Positions 1 through 7,487 of a stretch of 27,615 bases of DNA are shown piece by piece. Within the stretch, counting starts at the first letter, position 1; each line of letters begins with the position of its first letter. The position numbers and the translations under genes are program-made. The notes under the pieces were generated by a model, which ran no database searches, had not been told where the DNA came from, and saw only the letters and a list, made by a program, of their open reading frames with translations. This stretch comes from JAEUIZ01 sp046155605 (lineage in GTDB: Bacteria; Planctomycetota; Phycisphaerae; Phycisphaerales; UBA1924), in assembly GCA_046155605.1 (NCBI GenBank), contig JBJXFQ010000138.1, forward strand, positions 1-27,615. Reading direction: 5' to 3'.

Positions 1-2
1 AC

Positions 3-1373
3 TCCCTCGACTACGCCACCGACGGCATGGTCATCCGCGTCGATGACTTCGCCCAGCAAGCCCGCCTCGGCACCACGTCCAAAAGCCCGCGCTGGGTCAT
101 CGCGTACAAGTACCCCGCCGAGCGAAAACTCACCATTCTGAATGACGTCGAGCACCAGGTCGGCAAAACCGGCCGCATCACGCCCCGCGCCAGCCTCCAG
201 CCCGTCCTCGTCGCCGGCACCACCGTCCGACACGCCACGCTCCACAACTACGGCCAGATCGCCAAGAAAGACATCCGCCTCGGCGACACCGTCGAGATCG
301 AAAAAGCCGGCGAGATCATCCCCTACGTCCTCGGCGTCGTCCTCGATAAGCGCCCCCGCGGCGCCAAGCCCATCACGCCCCCCGACATCTGCCCGGAATG
401 CGGCGGACCCGTCGAGGTCGATCCGCCAGAGTCCGCCGACTCTCCTTCGCTCGAAACCTCGCGCGTGTGCGTCAACCCCGAATGCCCCGCGCAAATCCGC
501 GAGAAACTCATCTGGTTCGCCGGTCGAAAGCAGATGGATATCGAGGGCCTCGGAGAGAAAACCGTCGATCAGATCCGCGCCACCTCCCTCCCTGCCGACG
601 ATCCGCGACGGGGGAGCGCCGAACTCGGCATCCCCGCCGACGCCGAGCCCATCCCCCTCGCCCACTTCGGCGATGTCTTCCGCCTCGCCCAATACCGCGA
701 CCGCCTCATCGCCCTCGACCGCATGGGCGAGAAAAAAGTTGACAACCTCCTCGCCGGCATCGAAGACGCCAAGTCACGCGGCCTCGCCCGCGTCCTCGCC
801 GGCATGGGCATCCGCCACGTCGGCGACACCACCGCGAAACTCCTCGCCCGCCGCTACCAAAGCCTCGACGCCCTCCTCGACGCTTCCGTCCGCGACCTCA
901 TGCCCAACGCCAAACTCTCCGAAGCCGACGCCGCCAGGCTCAGCATCCCGCGCGATCCCCCCGGCGGCCAAGAAACTGGCCTGGGCAAGGACACCGCTCC
1001 CATCGTCCACGCCTATCTCCACTCCAAGGTCGCCGCCAAGACCTTTGCCGACCTCCGCGCCTTCGGCGTTGACCTCTCGTCCAAAGACTTCCGTCCCGCC
1101 GACGCCCCCGCCACCGGCCCCTTCGTCGGCAAGACCATCGTCCTCACCGGCACCCTCGAACACTTCGAGCGCGAAAGCCTCAAAGCACTCCTCGAATCCC
1201 TCGGTGCCAAGGTCTCCGGCAGCGTCTCCAGCAAGACCTCCCTCGTCATCGCCGGCGAGAGCGCGGGCTCCAAACTCGACAAAGCCCGAGAACTCGGCAT
1301 CGACATCTGGAACGAGCCGCAACTCCTGCACAACTTACCACCCGATCGTCGCCCCGCGCCCCCTCCGCCCTAG
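3..1373 (+). CDS. ligA: NAD-dependent DNA ligase LigA, 3' part (5' end outside window)
   Basis: LigA seals nicks in duplex DNA using NAD+, joining Okazaki fragments and repair patches in the cytoplasm. The window opens inside the adenylation domain: the first readable codons give the motif TDGMVIRVDD, followed by WVIAYKYPAE, whose lysine belongs to the nucleotide-binding motif. Next come the OB fold (QVGKTGRITPRASLQP, ATLHN, KAGEIIPYV), a four-cysteine zinc finger (CPECGG and, about 37 residues on, CVNPEC), a helix-hairpin-helix region (GMGIRHVGDTTAKLL) and a C-terminal BRCT domain (GKTIVLTGTLEHFERESLK). The region between zinc finger and hairpins carries short Pro/Asp-rich insertions (near LPADDPRRGSAELGIPAD) that I do not expect in E. 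coli LigA. The tail PPDRRPAPPPP is low complexity. The first complete codon is at base 3. Third codon positions are strongly C-rich. Identification is secure. Confidence 0.96.
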   Translation, partial: SLDYATDGMVIRVDDFAQQARLGTTSKSPRWVIAYKYPAERKLTILNDVEHQVGKTGRITPRASLQPVLVAGTTVRHATLHNYGQIAKKDIRLGDTVEIEKAGEIIPYVLGVVLDKRPRGAKPITPPDICPECGGPVEVDPPESADSPSLETSRVCVNPECPAQIREKLIWFAGRKQMDIEGLGEKTVDQIRATSLPADDPRRGSAELGIPADAEPIPLAHFGDVFRLAQYRDRLIALDRMGEKKVDNLLAGIEDAKSRGLARVLAGMGIRHVGDTTAKLLARRYQSLDALLDASVRDLMPNAKLSEADAARLSIPRDPPGGQETGLGKDTAPIVHAYLHSKVAAKTFADLRAFGVDLSSKDFRPADAPATGPFVGKTIVLTGTLEHFERESLKALLESLGAKVSGSVSSKTSLVIAGESAGSKLDKARELGIDIWNEPQLLHNLPPDRRPAPPPP

Positions 1374-1419
1374 ACACGCCGCAATGCCACGCTATGCTGC
1401 CGCCTCGTTCGGAGGGTTT

Positions 1420-1980
1420 GTGCGAAACATCGAGTTCAAGGCCGAACTGCGCGACACACCCCTGGCGCGTTCCATCGCCCAGGCGCTCGGCGCGCGCCTC
1501 CTCGGCATCGTCGAGCAGACCGACACCTACTTCCGCCTCGCTCGCGATGGAGGGGCTCGCCTCAAGCGCCGCGTCACGCCCGCCGAGCCCACCGAATACA
1601 TCGAGTACAACCGCGCCGACACCATCTCGCCGCGCCCGAGCGACTATCGCCGCTATTCCGAGGAACAAGCCCTCGACCGCTTCGGCCACCTCGAACTTCC
1701 CGTCTGGGCCGTCGTCCGCAAGGTCCGCGAGGTCTATCTGCTCGACACCGTCCGCATCCACATCGACGACGTCGAGTGCCTCGGCCGATTCATCGAGTTT
1801 GAGGCCATCGTCTCGCCCGACCCCAACGCTTCGGCCAGCGAAGCAGCACGCACCGACGCCATCGCCTGCCACGCGCGAATCGAGGAACTCCGCGACGACT
1901 TCCGCGCCGCCATGGGCGAACCGCTCGCCGTGGGCTACGCCGATCTGCTCGCCATCGAGGGAGTTATCGACGCCCGCTGA
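1420..1980 (+). CDS. CYTH-domain protein (class IV adenylate cyclase / CyaB-like)
   Basis: CYTH proteins bind triphosphorylated substrates with metal in a beta-tunnel; members include class IV adenylate cyclases, thiamine triphosphatases and tripolyphosphatases. The predicted 186-residue protein begins RNIEFKAEL, the N-terminal (N/E)xExK signature of this family, followed by QTDTYFRLARDGGARLKRR, a typical second strand pair with basic substrate ligands. EYIEYNR and IDDVECLGRFIEFE supply the later acidic strands. I chose the GTG at 1420 because GGAGGG lies just upstream (1411-1416) and family members begin within a few residues of the ExK motif. An in-frame ATG at 1384 would add 12 residues. 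The gene lies 46 bp after ligA on the same strand, and its 3' end overlaps the convergent small gene by 17 bp. The substrate cannot be told from sequence. Fold assignment is firm, cyclase activity is not. Confidence 0.85.
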   Translation: MRNIEFKAELRDTPLARSIAQALGARLLGIVEQTDTYFRLARDGGARLKRRVTPAEPTEYIEYNRADTISPRPSDYRRYSEEQALDRFGHLELPVWAVVRKVREVYLLDTVRIHIDDVECLGRFIEFEAIVSPDPNASASEAARTDAIACHARIEELRDDFRAAMGEPLAVGYADLLAIEGVIDAR

Positions 1981-2293
1981 TCGCCTTCTGGGCCCCTGAA
2001 GCCTCGGCGTTCGTTCCAGTCGCCGCGACGTTCACCCGTGACTCCGCCGATTGCTGCGCCTCACTCGCCGCACCCACCGCGGTTGTCGCCGCGCCCCCCA
2101 TCCCCGCCGCCGCCATGCCAGCCCCCGCGCCAGCCTCTCTCTCGCTCCCTCCGAACCGCATCATCGCCAGCCCAAGTCCAAGGGCCGCGAATGAAAGCAC
2201 CCAAGGCGCCGCCGCCGATTTCAGCAGCGACGCCTTGGGATTCGTTCCGCCAAACAACCCGGCGGACGGCGGTGGAATGCAACGCTCACGCAT
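1964..2293 (-). CDS. Small hypothetical protein with one membrane segment
   Basis: I do not recognise a family. The 109-residue product has one probable transmembrane helix at about residues 30-46 (PWVLSFAALGLGLAMMRF), preceded by a Pro/Gly-rich N-terminus and followed by an Ala/Gly/Ser-rich tail that looks disordered. The start at 2293 is supported by GGAGG six bases upstream of the ATG; two further in-frame ATGs at 2311-2314 lie upstream of that ribosome binding site and are less likely. It is the last gene of the minus-strand series, 125 bp after the FHA gene, and its stop codon lies inside the 3' end of the CYTH gene. A small inverted repeat (GAGGC/GCCTC, 2305-2319) sits just ahead of the ribosome binding site. 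The good start signal favours a real gene, but the composition is biased and no homology can be claimed. Confidence 0.5.
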   Translation of the reverse strand: MRERCIPPPSAGLFGGTNPKASLLKSAAAPWVLSFAALGLGLAMMRFGGSEREAGAGAGMAAAGMGGAATTAVGAASEAQQSAESRVNVAATGTNAEASGAQKAISGRR

Positions 2294-2418
2294 ACCAAAC
2301 CTCCGAGGCATCACGCCTCAGAGTCAATACGCGACGCTCGTCGCCCCACACTGCAGGAAAAACCGCCCCGCACCCGTCGGGTTGTTGCCCTATGCCACCG
2401 CGAAACCAGGCAAGAGGG

Positions 2419-2793
2419 CTAATGCCCCTCGATCGTCGGCCGGCTGCGCTCCCCCTGCTTCTTGAAGTGCGCCAGCGCGCTGCTCCGGTCCGGGAAGTCG
2501 GTGTTCGAGAAAATCAACTTCGCCCCGCCGATCTCGATCTCATCGTTGTCGCGGAGCGCGATATCCGTTTCGACCTTCCGCCCGTTGAGGAACGTCCCAT
2601 TCGCGCTTTTCATGTCGAGCAGGTGGTACGAGCCGTCATGCTCGTCATACCTGATCTGCACATGCCGACGCGACACCCGATCGTCCACGACCTGGATCGG
2701 GCACCCCTCCTGCCTGCCGATGACCATCGTCCGCTTCCCAAGCGGGTAGTAGTCGCCCTCGTTCTGCCCCCGCACAATCGTGATCGAAGCCAT
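2419..2793 (-). CDS. FHA-domain protein
   Basis: FHA domains bind phosphothreonine peptides and often act as readers for Ser/Thr kinases, which are abundant in planctomycetes. Nearly the whole 124-residue protein is one FHA domain. The conserved GR is at residues 26-27, SRRH at 41-44, NG at 65-66 in SANGTFLNGRKV, and the final strands are DNDEIEIGGAKLIF. There is no signal peptide or membrane segment, so it should be cytoplasmic. About 25 residues with basic and polar character follow the domain. I chose the ATG at 2793 (MASITIVRG) because GGGGA lies upstream and the first beta strand starts there; an upstream in-frame extension to 2847 has no family support. It lies 91 bp after the PKS stop on the same strand and could belong to its transcript, though a functional link is only inferred. 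Partner kinase unknown. Confidence 0.9.
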   Translation of the reverse strand: MASITIVRGQNEGDYYPLGKRTMVIGRQEGCPIQVVDDRVSRRHVQIRYDEHDGSYHLLDMKSANGTFLNGRKVETDIALRDNDEIEIGGAKLIFSNTDFPDRSSALAHFKKQGERSRPTIEGH

Positions 2794-2884
2794 GGATATC
2801 CCCGCTCGCGCCGATTTCCCGGGACGCGAATCGTACTTCAACCACACGCATTCCGCAACGCCGCCCTACGCCACCAACGCCGCT

Positions 2885-4054
2885 CTACACCACCAGCGCC
2901 GCCTCCGCCACCAACCCAGGCCCAAACCCCAGCACCACCCACGGCCTCGGCGTCCCCGCTCGCCTCAGCCGCTCCATGATAAACATCACCGTCGGCGACG
3001 ACATGTTCCCACACTCCCCCAGCACCGCCGACGAATCCGCAAGCGCCCCCGCATCCAGCGACAACGCCTCCGCCACCGTATCCAAGATCCTCGGCCCACC
3101 TGGGTGTACCACCCACCCGCGGACATCCTCCAGCCGCACTCCCGCCGACCCCAGCCACTCGCCCAGCCACCCGCGCAGATGCTTCCGAATCAACTCCGGC
3201 ACCCGCGCCGACAATCGCATCTCAAACCCGTGGTTCCCGATCCGCCAACTCATCGCGTCCGCCGACTCCGGCAGGAGCACCGACCCAAACCGCGCCAGAC
3301 GCACGCCATCCGCCACTTCGCCACTTCGCCACTGTGCCACTTCGTCCCCAGCCACCACCGCCGACGCTGCTCCATCGGCAAAGATCGCGTTCGCCACGGC
3401 CTGCTCCGGGTCCGGGCCGTAGTGATAGTGCAGACTGCACAGTTCCACCGCCGCCACCAGCACCCGGGCTGACGCATCCGCCCGCGCAAACGCCGACGCC
3501 ACGCGCATGCCGTTGATCGCCCCGTGGCATCCCATAAACCCCACGTTCGTCCGCTCCACCCGCGGTGACATCCCCAGCGACCGGATCAGTTCCGCATCGA
3601 CACCTGGTGCCGCCAATCCCGTACACGACACCGTCACCAGATGCGTGATCGAACCCGCCTCGCACTTCGCATCCGCCAGCGCCCGCTCCGCTGCCATCCG
3701 CGCCACCGCGCCGGCACGCTCCTCAAACATCCGCATCCGCGCCGAGGTCGTCGGGCCGCGATCCTCCTCGCTCGTCGGCGGCGCGTAAAACGCCGACCAC
3801 TCTTCCATCGGGCTCAGCAGCACGCTCGCACGCCGTCGCACTCGTGAACGCCGATAGAGCGCCTCCAGCGCCCGTCCAGTGCCGTTCTCTCGCGGCTTCC
3901 CGTTCTCATGCACACCCGCGCCACGCACCTCGACTCGCGCGGCCGCTCGCTCCGACCACAGCAGCGTCCTCGCCCGCGCCACCGCCGCCGTCTGCTCGAT
4001 CGACCCCGGCGGATTCGCCAGTCCAAGCCCCAGAATCACTGCTGATCTGCTCAT
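2885..4054 (-). CDS. Type III polyketide synthase (chalcone/stilbene synthase family)
   Basis: Type III PKSs extend an acyl-CoA starter with malonyl-CoA and cyclise the chain to resorcinols, pyrones or phloroglucinols without an acyl carrier protein. The 389-residue protein has the family's full catalytic triad: Cys144 in VSCTGLAAPGVD, His317 in WVVHPGGPRIL and Asn350 in GECGNMSS. SVLLPESADAMSWRIGNHGF and the C-terminal GFGPGL are also typical. The length is normal. The start ATG at 4054 overlaps the stop of the upstream FAD gene as ATGA and has GGGGGGAG upstream, so translation is probably coupled. One oddity is the loop at residues 236-250, encoded by an 8-bp tandem array (3311-3342). With the upstream flavoprotein and methyltransferase, the cassette resembles the Streptomyces srs locus, which makes methylated alkylresorcinols and alkylquinones. 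The actual starter and product are unknown. Confidence 0.93.
   Translation of the reverse strand: MSRSAVILGLGLANPPGSIEQTAAVARARTLLWSERAAARVEVRGAGVHENGKPRENGTGRALEALYRRSRVRRRASVLLSPMEEWSAFYAPPTSEEDRGPTTSARMRMFEERAGAVARMAAERALADAKCEAGSITHLVTVSCTGLAAPGVDAELIRSLGMSPRVERTNVGFMGCHGAINGMRVASAFARADASARVLVAAVELCSLHYHYGPDPEQAVANAIFADGAASAVVAGDEVAQWRSGEVADGVRLARFGSVLLPESADAMSWRIGNHGFEMRLSARVPELIRKHLRGWLGEWLGSAGVRLEDVRGWVVHPGGPRILDTVAEALSLDAGALADSSAVLGECGNMSSPTVMFIMERLRRAGTPRPWVVLGFGPGLVAEAALVV
3311..3342 (-). repeat. 8-bp tandem array inside the PKS gene
   Basis: Four consecutive 8-bp units are visible, read on the + strand as CGCCACTT, CGCCACTT, CGCCACTG and TGCCACTT; on the coding strand the consensus is NNAGTGGC. 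Because 8 is not a multiple of 3, gain or loss of one unit would shift the PKS frame before the catalytic His and Asn. The encoded residues (around VAQWRSGEVA) fall in a loop between the ADGAASAVV strand and the SVLLPESAD segment, a position that tolerates variation. The same unit occurs in an eight-copy array at 17873-17936. Confidence 0.85.
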
Positions 4055-5241
4055 GCGTCGCTCCCCCCGGCCAAGGCAGCACTCGCCCATGGCCTCCCCA
4101 TCGCTCCCGCCACTCGCCCGCCGACGGCCGGCATCATCCCGACGACGCGCACCGCCAGCGACGTGAGGCCGGGGCTTCGCAGCACCCATGCCAGCATCGC
4201 GCACCGCATCTGCCGATTCCACACCAGCGACCGATGTCGCGCCGACCAACTCCCCCTCCAACTCGCCACCCGCTCGCCCGCCGCGATCTTCTCGGCCTGC
4301 ACCGCGGCGGCCGCGCCGCTCGCCACCGCCCATCCCATGCCCTCGCCGGTGAACGGCTCGACATACCCCGACGCATCCCCCACCGCCAGCAATCGCTCCG
4401 CCTCCACGCCCCGCGACCGTGTCAGCGCCGCCGTCCCGTGCCACCGCAAACCGCTCACCAACTCCGGTTCGACCGCGCGATCGACGCTCCCGCCCAGGAT
4501 CGAAGCCACCATCGCGCCCGGCCCGCCCGCTCGCTTCGCCGCCACCGGGTCCAGCGCCGCCGCGATGTTCGTCGTCCCATCCTCCAGCGCCACCACGCCC
4601 ACATACCCGGCCCTGCCGCAGTGCATCCACAACTCCCCCGCCCTCGGCCCGCCTTCGCGCGTCGTCGCCCCCACTCCAAACCGCGACCACCGCGCAATCG
4701 TCGTCGGCAGTTCCTCCGCCAGCAGCACGCTCCCCAATCCATCCGCCGCGATCACCACCCCCGCTCGCGCCGTCCGTCCGCGATCCGCCCCTCGATCCCC
4801 GACCGCTTCCAACTCAACCTCGCGACAACCACCCGCCGGCCGCGTCCGCCGCGCCATCGTCCGCGGCATGAACTCAGCGCCCGCCTCGATCGCGGCCCGC
4901 ACAATCGCCGCATCGAGCGCCTCGCGCGACAACACCACGCCGCCATCCACCCGAACGACGGCGCGCGCACGACCCGCGACCAGATGCACACGCGTCAGCG
5001 GGATCGCACCATGCAACGCCGATGCCAGCCCGAGGTCGCGCAGCGCGCGCACCCCCGCGGCACTCAGGCAACACCCGCACACCTTCCCGCGCGGCAGCGC
5101 CGACCTTTCCACCAACAACACACGTCGCCCGGCGCGCGCCAGGCGATACGCCGCCACCCCGCCCGCCGGACCCGCGCCGACCACGATCGCGTCCCATGCG
5201 CGCGCCGCCGCACCCTCGACGCCGATCGTCCCGGCGATCAT
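4051..5241 (-). CDS. FAD-dependent oxidoreductase, geranylgeranyl-reductase / aromatic-hydroxylase family
   Basis: The 396-residue protein has an N-terminal FAD-binding Rossmann motif at residues 17-27 (DAIVVGAGPAG), the second dinucleotide strand ending in LLVERSALPRGKVCG, and the late flavin-binding motif GDASGYVEPFTGEGMG, the pattern of geranylgeranyl reductases and group A flavin monooxygenases. Known family roles are reduction of isoprenoid double bonds or hydroxylation of aromatic rings. Next to a type III PKS, ring hydroxylation or oxidation of the PKS product is the more natural guess, as for SrsC in Streptomyces griseus. The ATG at 5241 has GGGAG about eight bases upstream and overlaps the methyltransferase stop (ATGA); the stop overlaps the PKS start the same way. 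Third codon positions are G-rich on the coding strand, unlike ftsY, nusB and ribH further upstream in the same run. Family is secure, substrate unknown. Confidence 0.88.
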   Translation of the reverse strand: MIAGTIGVEGAAARAWDAIVVGAGPAGGVAAYRLARAGRRVLLVERSALPRGKVCGCCLSAAGVRALRDLGLASALHGAIPLTRVHLVAGRARAVVRVDGGVVLSREALDAAIVRAAIEAGAEFMPRTMARRTRPAGGCREVELEAVGDRGADRGRTARAGVVIAADGLGSVLLAEELPTTIARWSRFGVGATTREGGPRAGELWMHCGRAGYVGVVALEDGTTNIAAALDPVAAKRAGGPGAMVASILGGSVDRAVEPELVSGLRWHGTAALTRSRGVEAERLLAVGDASGYVEPFTGEGMGWAVASGAAAAVQAEKIAAGERVASWRGSWSARHRSLVWNRQMRCAMLAWVLRSPGLTSLAVRVVGMMPAVGGRVAGAMGRPWASAALAGGSDA

Positions 5242-5957
5242 CGCGGGCGCTCCCAGGTGAAGACGAAGCGGGCGGGAACGTGCGCGCGGAAGCGACCGCC
5301 CACAAGCCCGGCTCGCGCGGCAACCTCGGCAAACTCGGCGGCGGTGTAGGCCGCGGCCACCGAGCGCATCGCGTCCGTGCGCACGATCGCGCTCCGCGTG
5401 AGGAGTCGGCTGCCGAGCCAGGCGAGCGCCGCGGACGTGCGCGCCCGAGCGAGGTCGCTGACGATCACCACCCGCCGCGCCGCCGATCGCATTTTGTACA
5501 GCACCGTCACCGCCTGCTCGTCGGTGAGGTGGTGCATGAATAGCGAACAAATGACGGCGTCGTAGGTGCCGGGAATCGGATCGCGGATCACATCCATATG
5601 GAAGAGTTCGACGCGGACGCCGGCGCGATTCGCCGCGGCGCGAGCGGTTTCGATGGCGAGAGGGCTGATATCGGCGGCATGGAGGTCGAGGTGGAGGCCA
5701 CGGGCGCGCGCGCGCCGTGCGAGCGCAATGAGCAGGTCGCCCGAGCCGGTGGCGATATCGAGTACAGAGCACTCACCTGCCTGATGCGTGCGGCCGCGGT
5801 GGGTGCCGCCGGGGCAGGCGATCGGAAGCAGCGCGTTCCAGACAGAGGCGGCGGCGCGGGAAGCGAGATTGAGCCGACGAAGGCCGGCGAGGGCGCGGCG
5901 ATGCTCGGCGGGATCGACAGCCGGATCGTCCATGAGCTCGGGCGTGAGCGTTCGCAC
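5238..5957 (-). CDS. Class I SAM-dependent methyltransferase
   Basis: The protein has a Rossmann methyltransferase core: motif I VLDIATGSGDLLIALA, the acidic end of strand 2 in HAADISPLAIETAR, motif II around YDAVICSLFMHHLTDEQA, and then a strand VVIVSDLAR. It probably methylates the product of the neighbouring PKS and flavoenzyme, by inference from the ATGA overlap with the FAD gene. The start is uncertain. None of the candidates has a good ribosome binding site: ATG 5933 (MDDPAVDPAEH), GTG 5957 (VRTLTPELMDDP) or TTG 6026. I list 5957 because the ELMDDP stretch looks conserved-type sequence. The TTG at 6026 would overlap the ftsY stop as TTGA and cannot be excluded. The reading frame stays open up to ftsY, so all three choices leave the gene tightly attached to the housekeeping genes. 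Confidence 0.85.
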   Translation of the reverse strand: MRTLTPELMDDPAVDPAEHRRALAGLRRLNLASRAAASVWNALLPIACPGGTHRGRTHQAGECSVLDIATGSGDLLIALARRARARGLHLDLHAADISPLAIETARAAANRAGVRVELFHMDVIRDPIPGTYDAVICSLFMHHLTDEQAVTVLYKMRSAARRVVIVSDLARARTSAALAWLGSRLLTRSAIVRTDAMRSVAAAYTAAEFAEVAARAGLVGGRFRAHVPARFVFTWERPR

Positions 5958-6022
5958 GGAAATATCGGGCCAGAGCGTGCTCAAGGGGATGGCCCAGCAT
6001 GTCGAGCGATGATCGAGCGTAG

Positions 6023-6979
6023 TCAAGAGCCGGGTTCGGCGAAGAGGGCCTCGGCGAAGGCCTCGGGATCGAAGGGCTCGATGTCGGCGGGGGTTTCGCC
6101 CGTGCCGATGAACTTGACGGGGACGCTGGTGGCGTCCTTGATGGCGACGACGATGCCGCCTTTGGCGGTCCCGTCTAGTTTGGTCAGGAAGATGCCGGTG
6201 AGTCCCGAGCCGGCTTCGGGGTCGGCGGCGAGCACCTTGCCGAACTCCTCGGCCTGACGGAGCGCGTTCTGGCCCGCGGTGGCATCAAGGACGAGGAGCG
6301 TTTCGTGCGGCGCTCCGGGGATCCGCCGGGCGAGCACGGCGCGAATCTTTGCAAGTTGACGCATCAGCGGGTCTTGCGTCTGGAGGCGGCCGGCGGTATC
6401 GACGACGAGGTAATCGACGCCGCGCGCGGTGGCGGCGGCGGCGGCATCAAAGGCGACGGCCGCGGGATCGCCGCCCTGCTGGCCCTTGACGAGGGCGACG
6501 CCGAGGCGCTCGGACCAGATTTCGAGTTGCCGAACCGCGCCGGCGCGGAAGGTATCGCACGCGGCCAGCAGCACGGAGCGATTCTGGGCGCGGAGGTGGT
6601 GGCAGAGTTTGGCGACGCTGGTGGTCTTGCCCGCGCCGTTGACGCCGGTGATGAGGATGACGGTGGGGCCGGATTTCGCCGAGCGGAGCGTGCGATCCTC
6701 GGCGGGCCAGAGGCGCGCAAGTTCGCGTTTGAGGTAGGCGATGGCGTCCTCGCCGCGGGCGAGTTTTTTGTCCTTGACGTCCTGGCGGAGGCCGGCGATG
6801 AGGCGATCGGTGGTCTTGGGTCCGACGTCGGCCTTGAGCAGCCGCTCGCGGATCTCATCGATGAGCGCGTCGTCGAGGACTCGCCCGCGCACAAGGTCGC
6901 GGAGGTCCATCGTGAGAACCTCGCGGGTTTTCTGGAGGCCCTTGCGGAGCGACGAGGCGAGCGACCTAAGCAGCGCCAT
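6023..6979 (-). CDS. ftsY: Signal recognition particle receptor FtsY
   Basis: FtsY is the SRP receptor GTPase that docks ribosome-nascent chain complexes at the membrane for co-translational insertion. The 318-residue protein holds only the NG domain plus a short helical lead, without the long acidic A domain of E. coli FtsY. GTPase motifs are complete: G1 GVNGAGKTT at 112-120, DTFRAGA at 142-148, DTAGR at 194-198, TKLDG at 266-270 and the closing GTGE at 292-295. GVNGAGKTT and DTFRAGAVRQL distinguish FtsY from Ffh. The ATG at 6979 has GAGG about six bases upstream and overlaps the end of nusB by 14 bp. Internal ATG at codon 24 is less likely. The methyltransferase frame follows directly. Third positions are C-rich. 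Confidence 0.96.
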   Translation of the reverse strand: MALLRSLASSLRKGLQKTREVLTMDLRDLVRGRVLDDALIDEIRERLLKADVGPKTTDRLIAGLRQDVKDKKLARGEDAIAYLKRELARLWPAEDRTLRSAKSGPTVILITGVNGAGKTTSVAKLCHHLRAQNRSVLLAACDTFRAGAVRQLEIWSERLGVALVKGQQGGDPAAVAFDAAAAATARGVDYLVVDTAGRLQTQDPLMRQLAKIRAVLARRIPGAPHETLLVLDATAGQNALRQAEEFGKVLAADPEAGSGLTGIFLTKLDGTAKGGIVVAIKDATSVPVKFIGTGETPADIEPFDPEAFAEALFAEPGS

Positions 6980-7487
6980 GCGGAGCCTCGGCGGGGGTGG
7001 GCGGCGAGACGGCGTCGGACGCGGGCGCGTCCAAGTTTGAAATGTCGAGAGCCGGTGCGTCAGCAGCGGGCGCGGCTGGGCGTGCAGCGACTCGCTTGAG
7101 CACCTTATCGAGGAGGCCGTTGACAAACGCGGGCGATCGATCCGTGCCGAACTCCTTGGCAAGTTCGACGGCCTCGTTGATGGCAATTTTCGGCGCGACG
7201 CGCGCGGCGGTGATCTCGAAATGCGCGAGCCGCAAGATCGCGCGATCGGCGGCGGGCTGGCGATGAGTCGGCCACGCGGGCGCGAGCGCGAGAAACTCGG
7301 CATCGGCCGCGGCGCGGGCATCAAAGGCATCGCTCGCCAGATCGAACGCACGCTGACGCTCGGGGTCGGTGAACTCCGGCGCGTTGACGAGGGAGAGTAG
7401 AACGGCCTCGGCATCGCCCCCGCCACGCGCGTCCAGTTGGAACAGCGTCTGGAAGGCGAGTCGGCGGATGTCGCGGGGCGTCGCCAT
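6966..7487 (-). CDS. nusB: Transcription antitermination factor NusB
   Basis: NusB, with NusE (S10), binds boxA RNA and supports rRNA antitermination. The 173-residue protein opens with the typical RDIRRLAFQTLFQLDARGG and contains the conserved PAADRAILRLAHFEI and KIAINEAVELAKEFGTDRSPAFVNGLLDKV, the signature helices of the all-alpha NusB fold. The last 35 or so residues form an Ala/Pro-rich extension beyond the usual end of NusB that looks disordered and overlaps the ftsY start. The ATG at 7487 overlaps the ribH stop as TAATG, with an AGGGGG stretch upstream inside ribH. The ribH-nusB order is common in bacteria. Identification is secure. Confidence 0.95.
   Translation of the reverse strand: MATPRDIRRLAFQTLFQLDARGGGDAEAVLLSLVNAPEFTDPERQRAFDLASDAFDARAAADAEFLALAPAWPTHRQPAADRAILRLAHFEITAARVAPKIAINEAVELAKEFGTDRSPAFVNGLLDKVLKRVAARPAAPAADAPALDISNLDAPASDAVSPPTPAEAPHGAA

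Noticed and set aside
142..1419. Long open frame upstream of the CYTH gene in frame 1
   Set aside because: It is Ser/Pro/Ala-rich shadow sequence overlapping ligA; family homology starts only at about 1420.
3844..5349. 500-residue + strand open frame opposite the FAD and PKS genes
   Set aside because: Arg/Pro/His-rich composition with no domain; it is the complement of two well-identified genes in GC-rich DNA.
4900..5700. Replication origin at the strand-composition switch
   Set aside because: No dnaA, dnaN or DnaA-box cluster is visible and the region is densely coding; a local switch alone is not enough.
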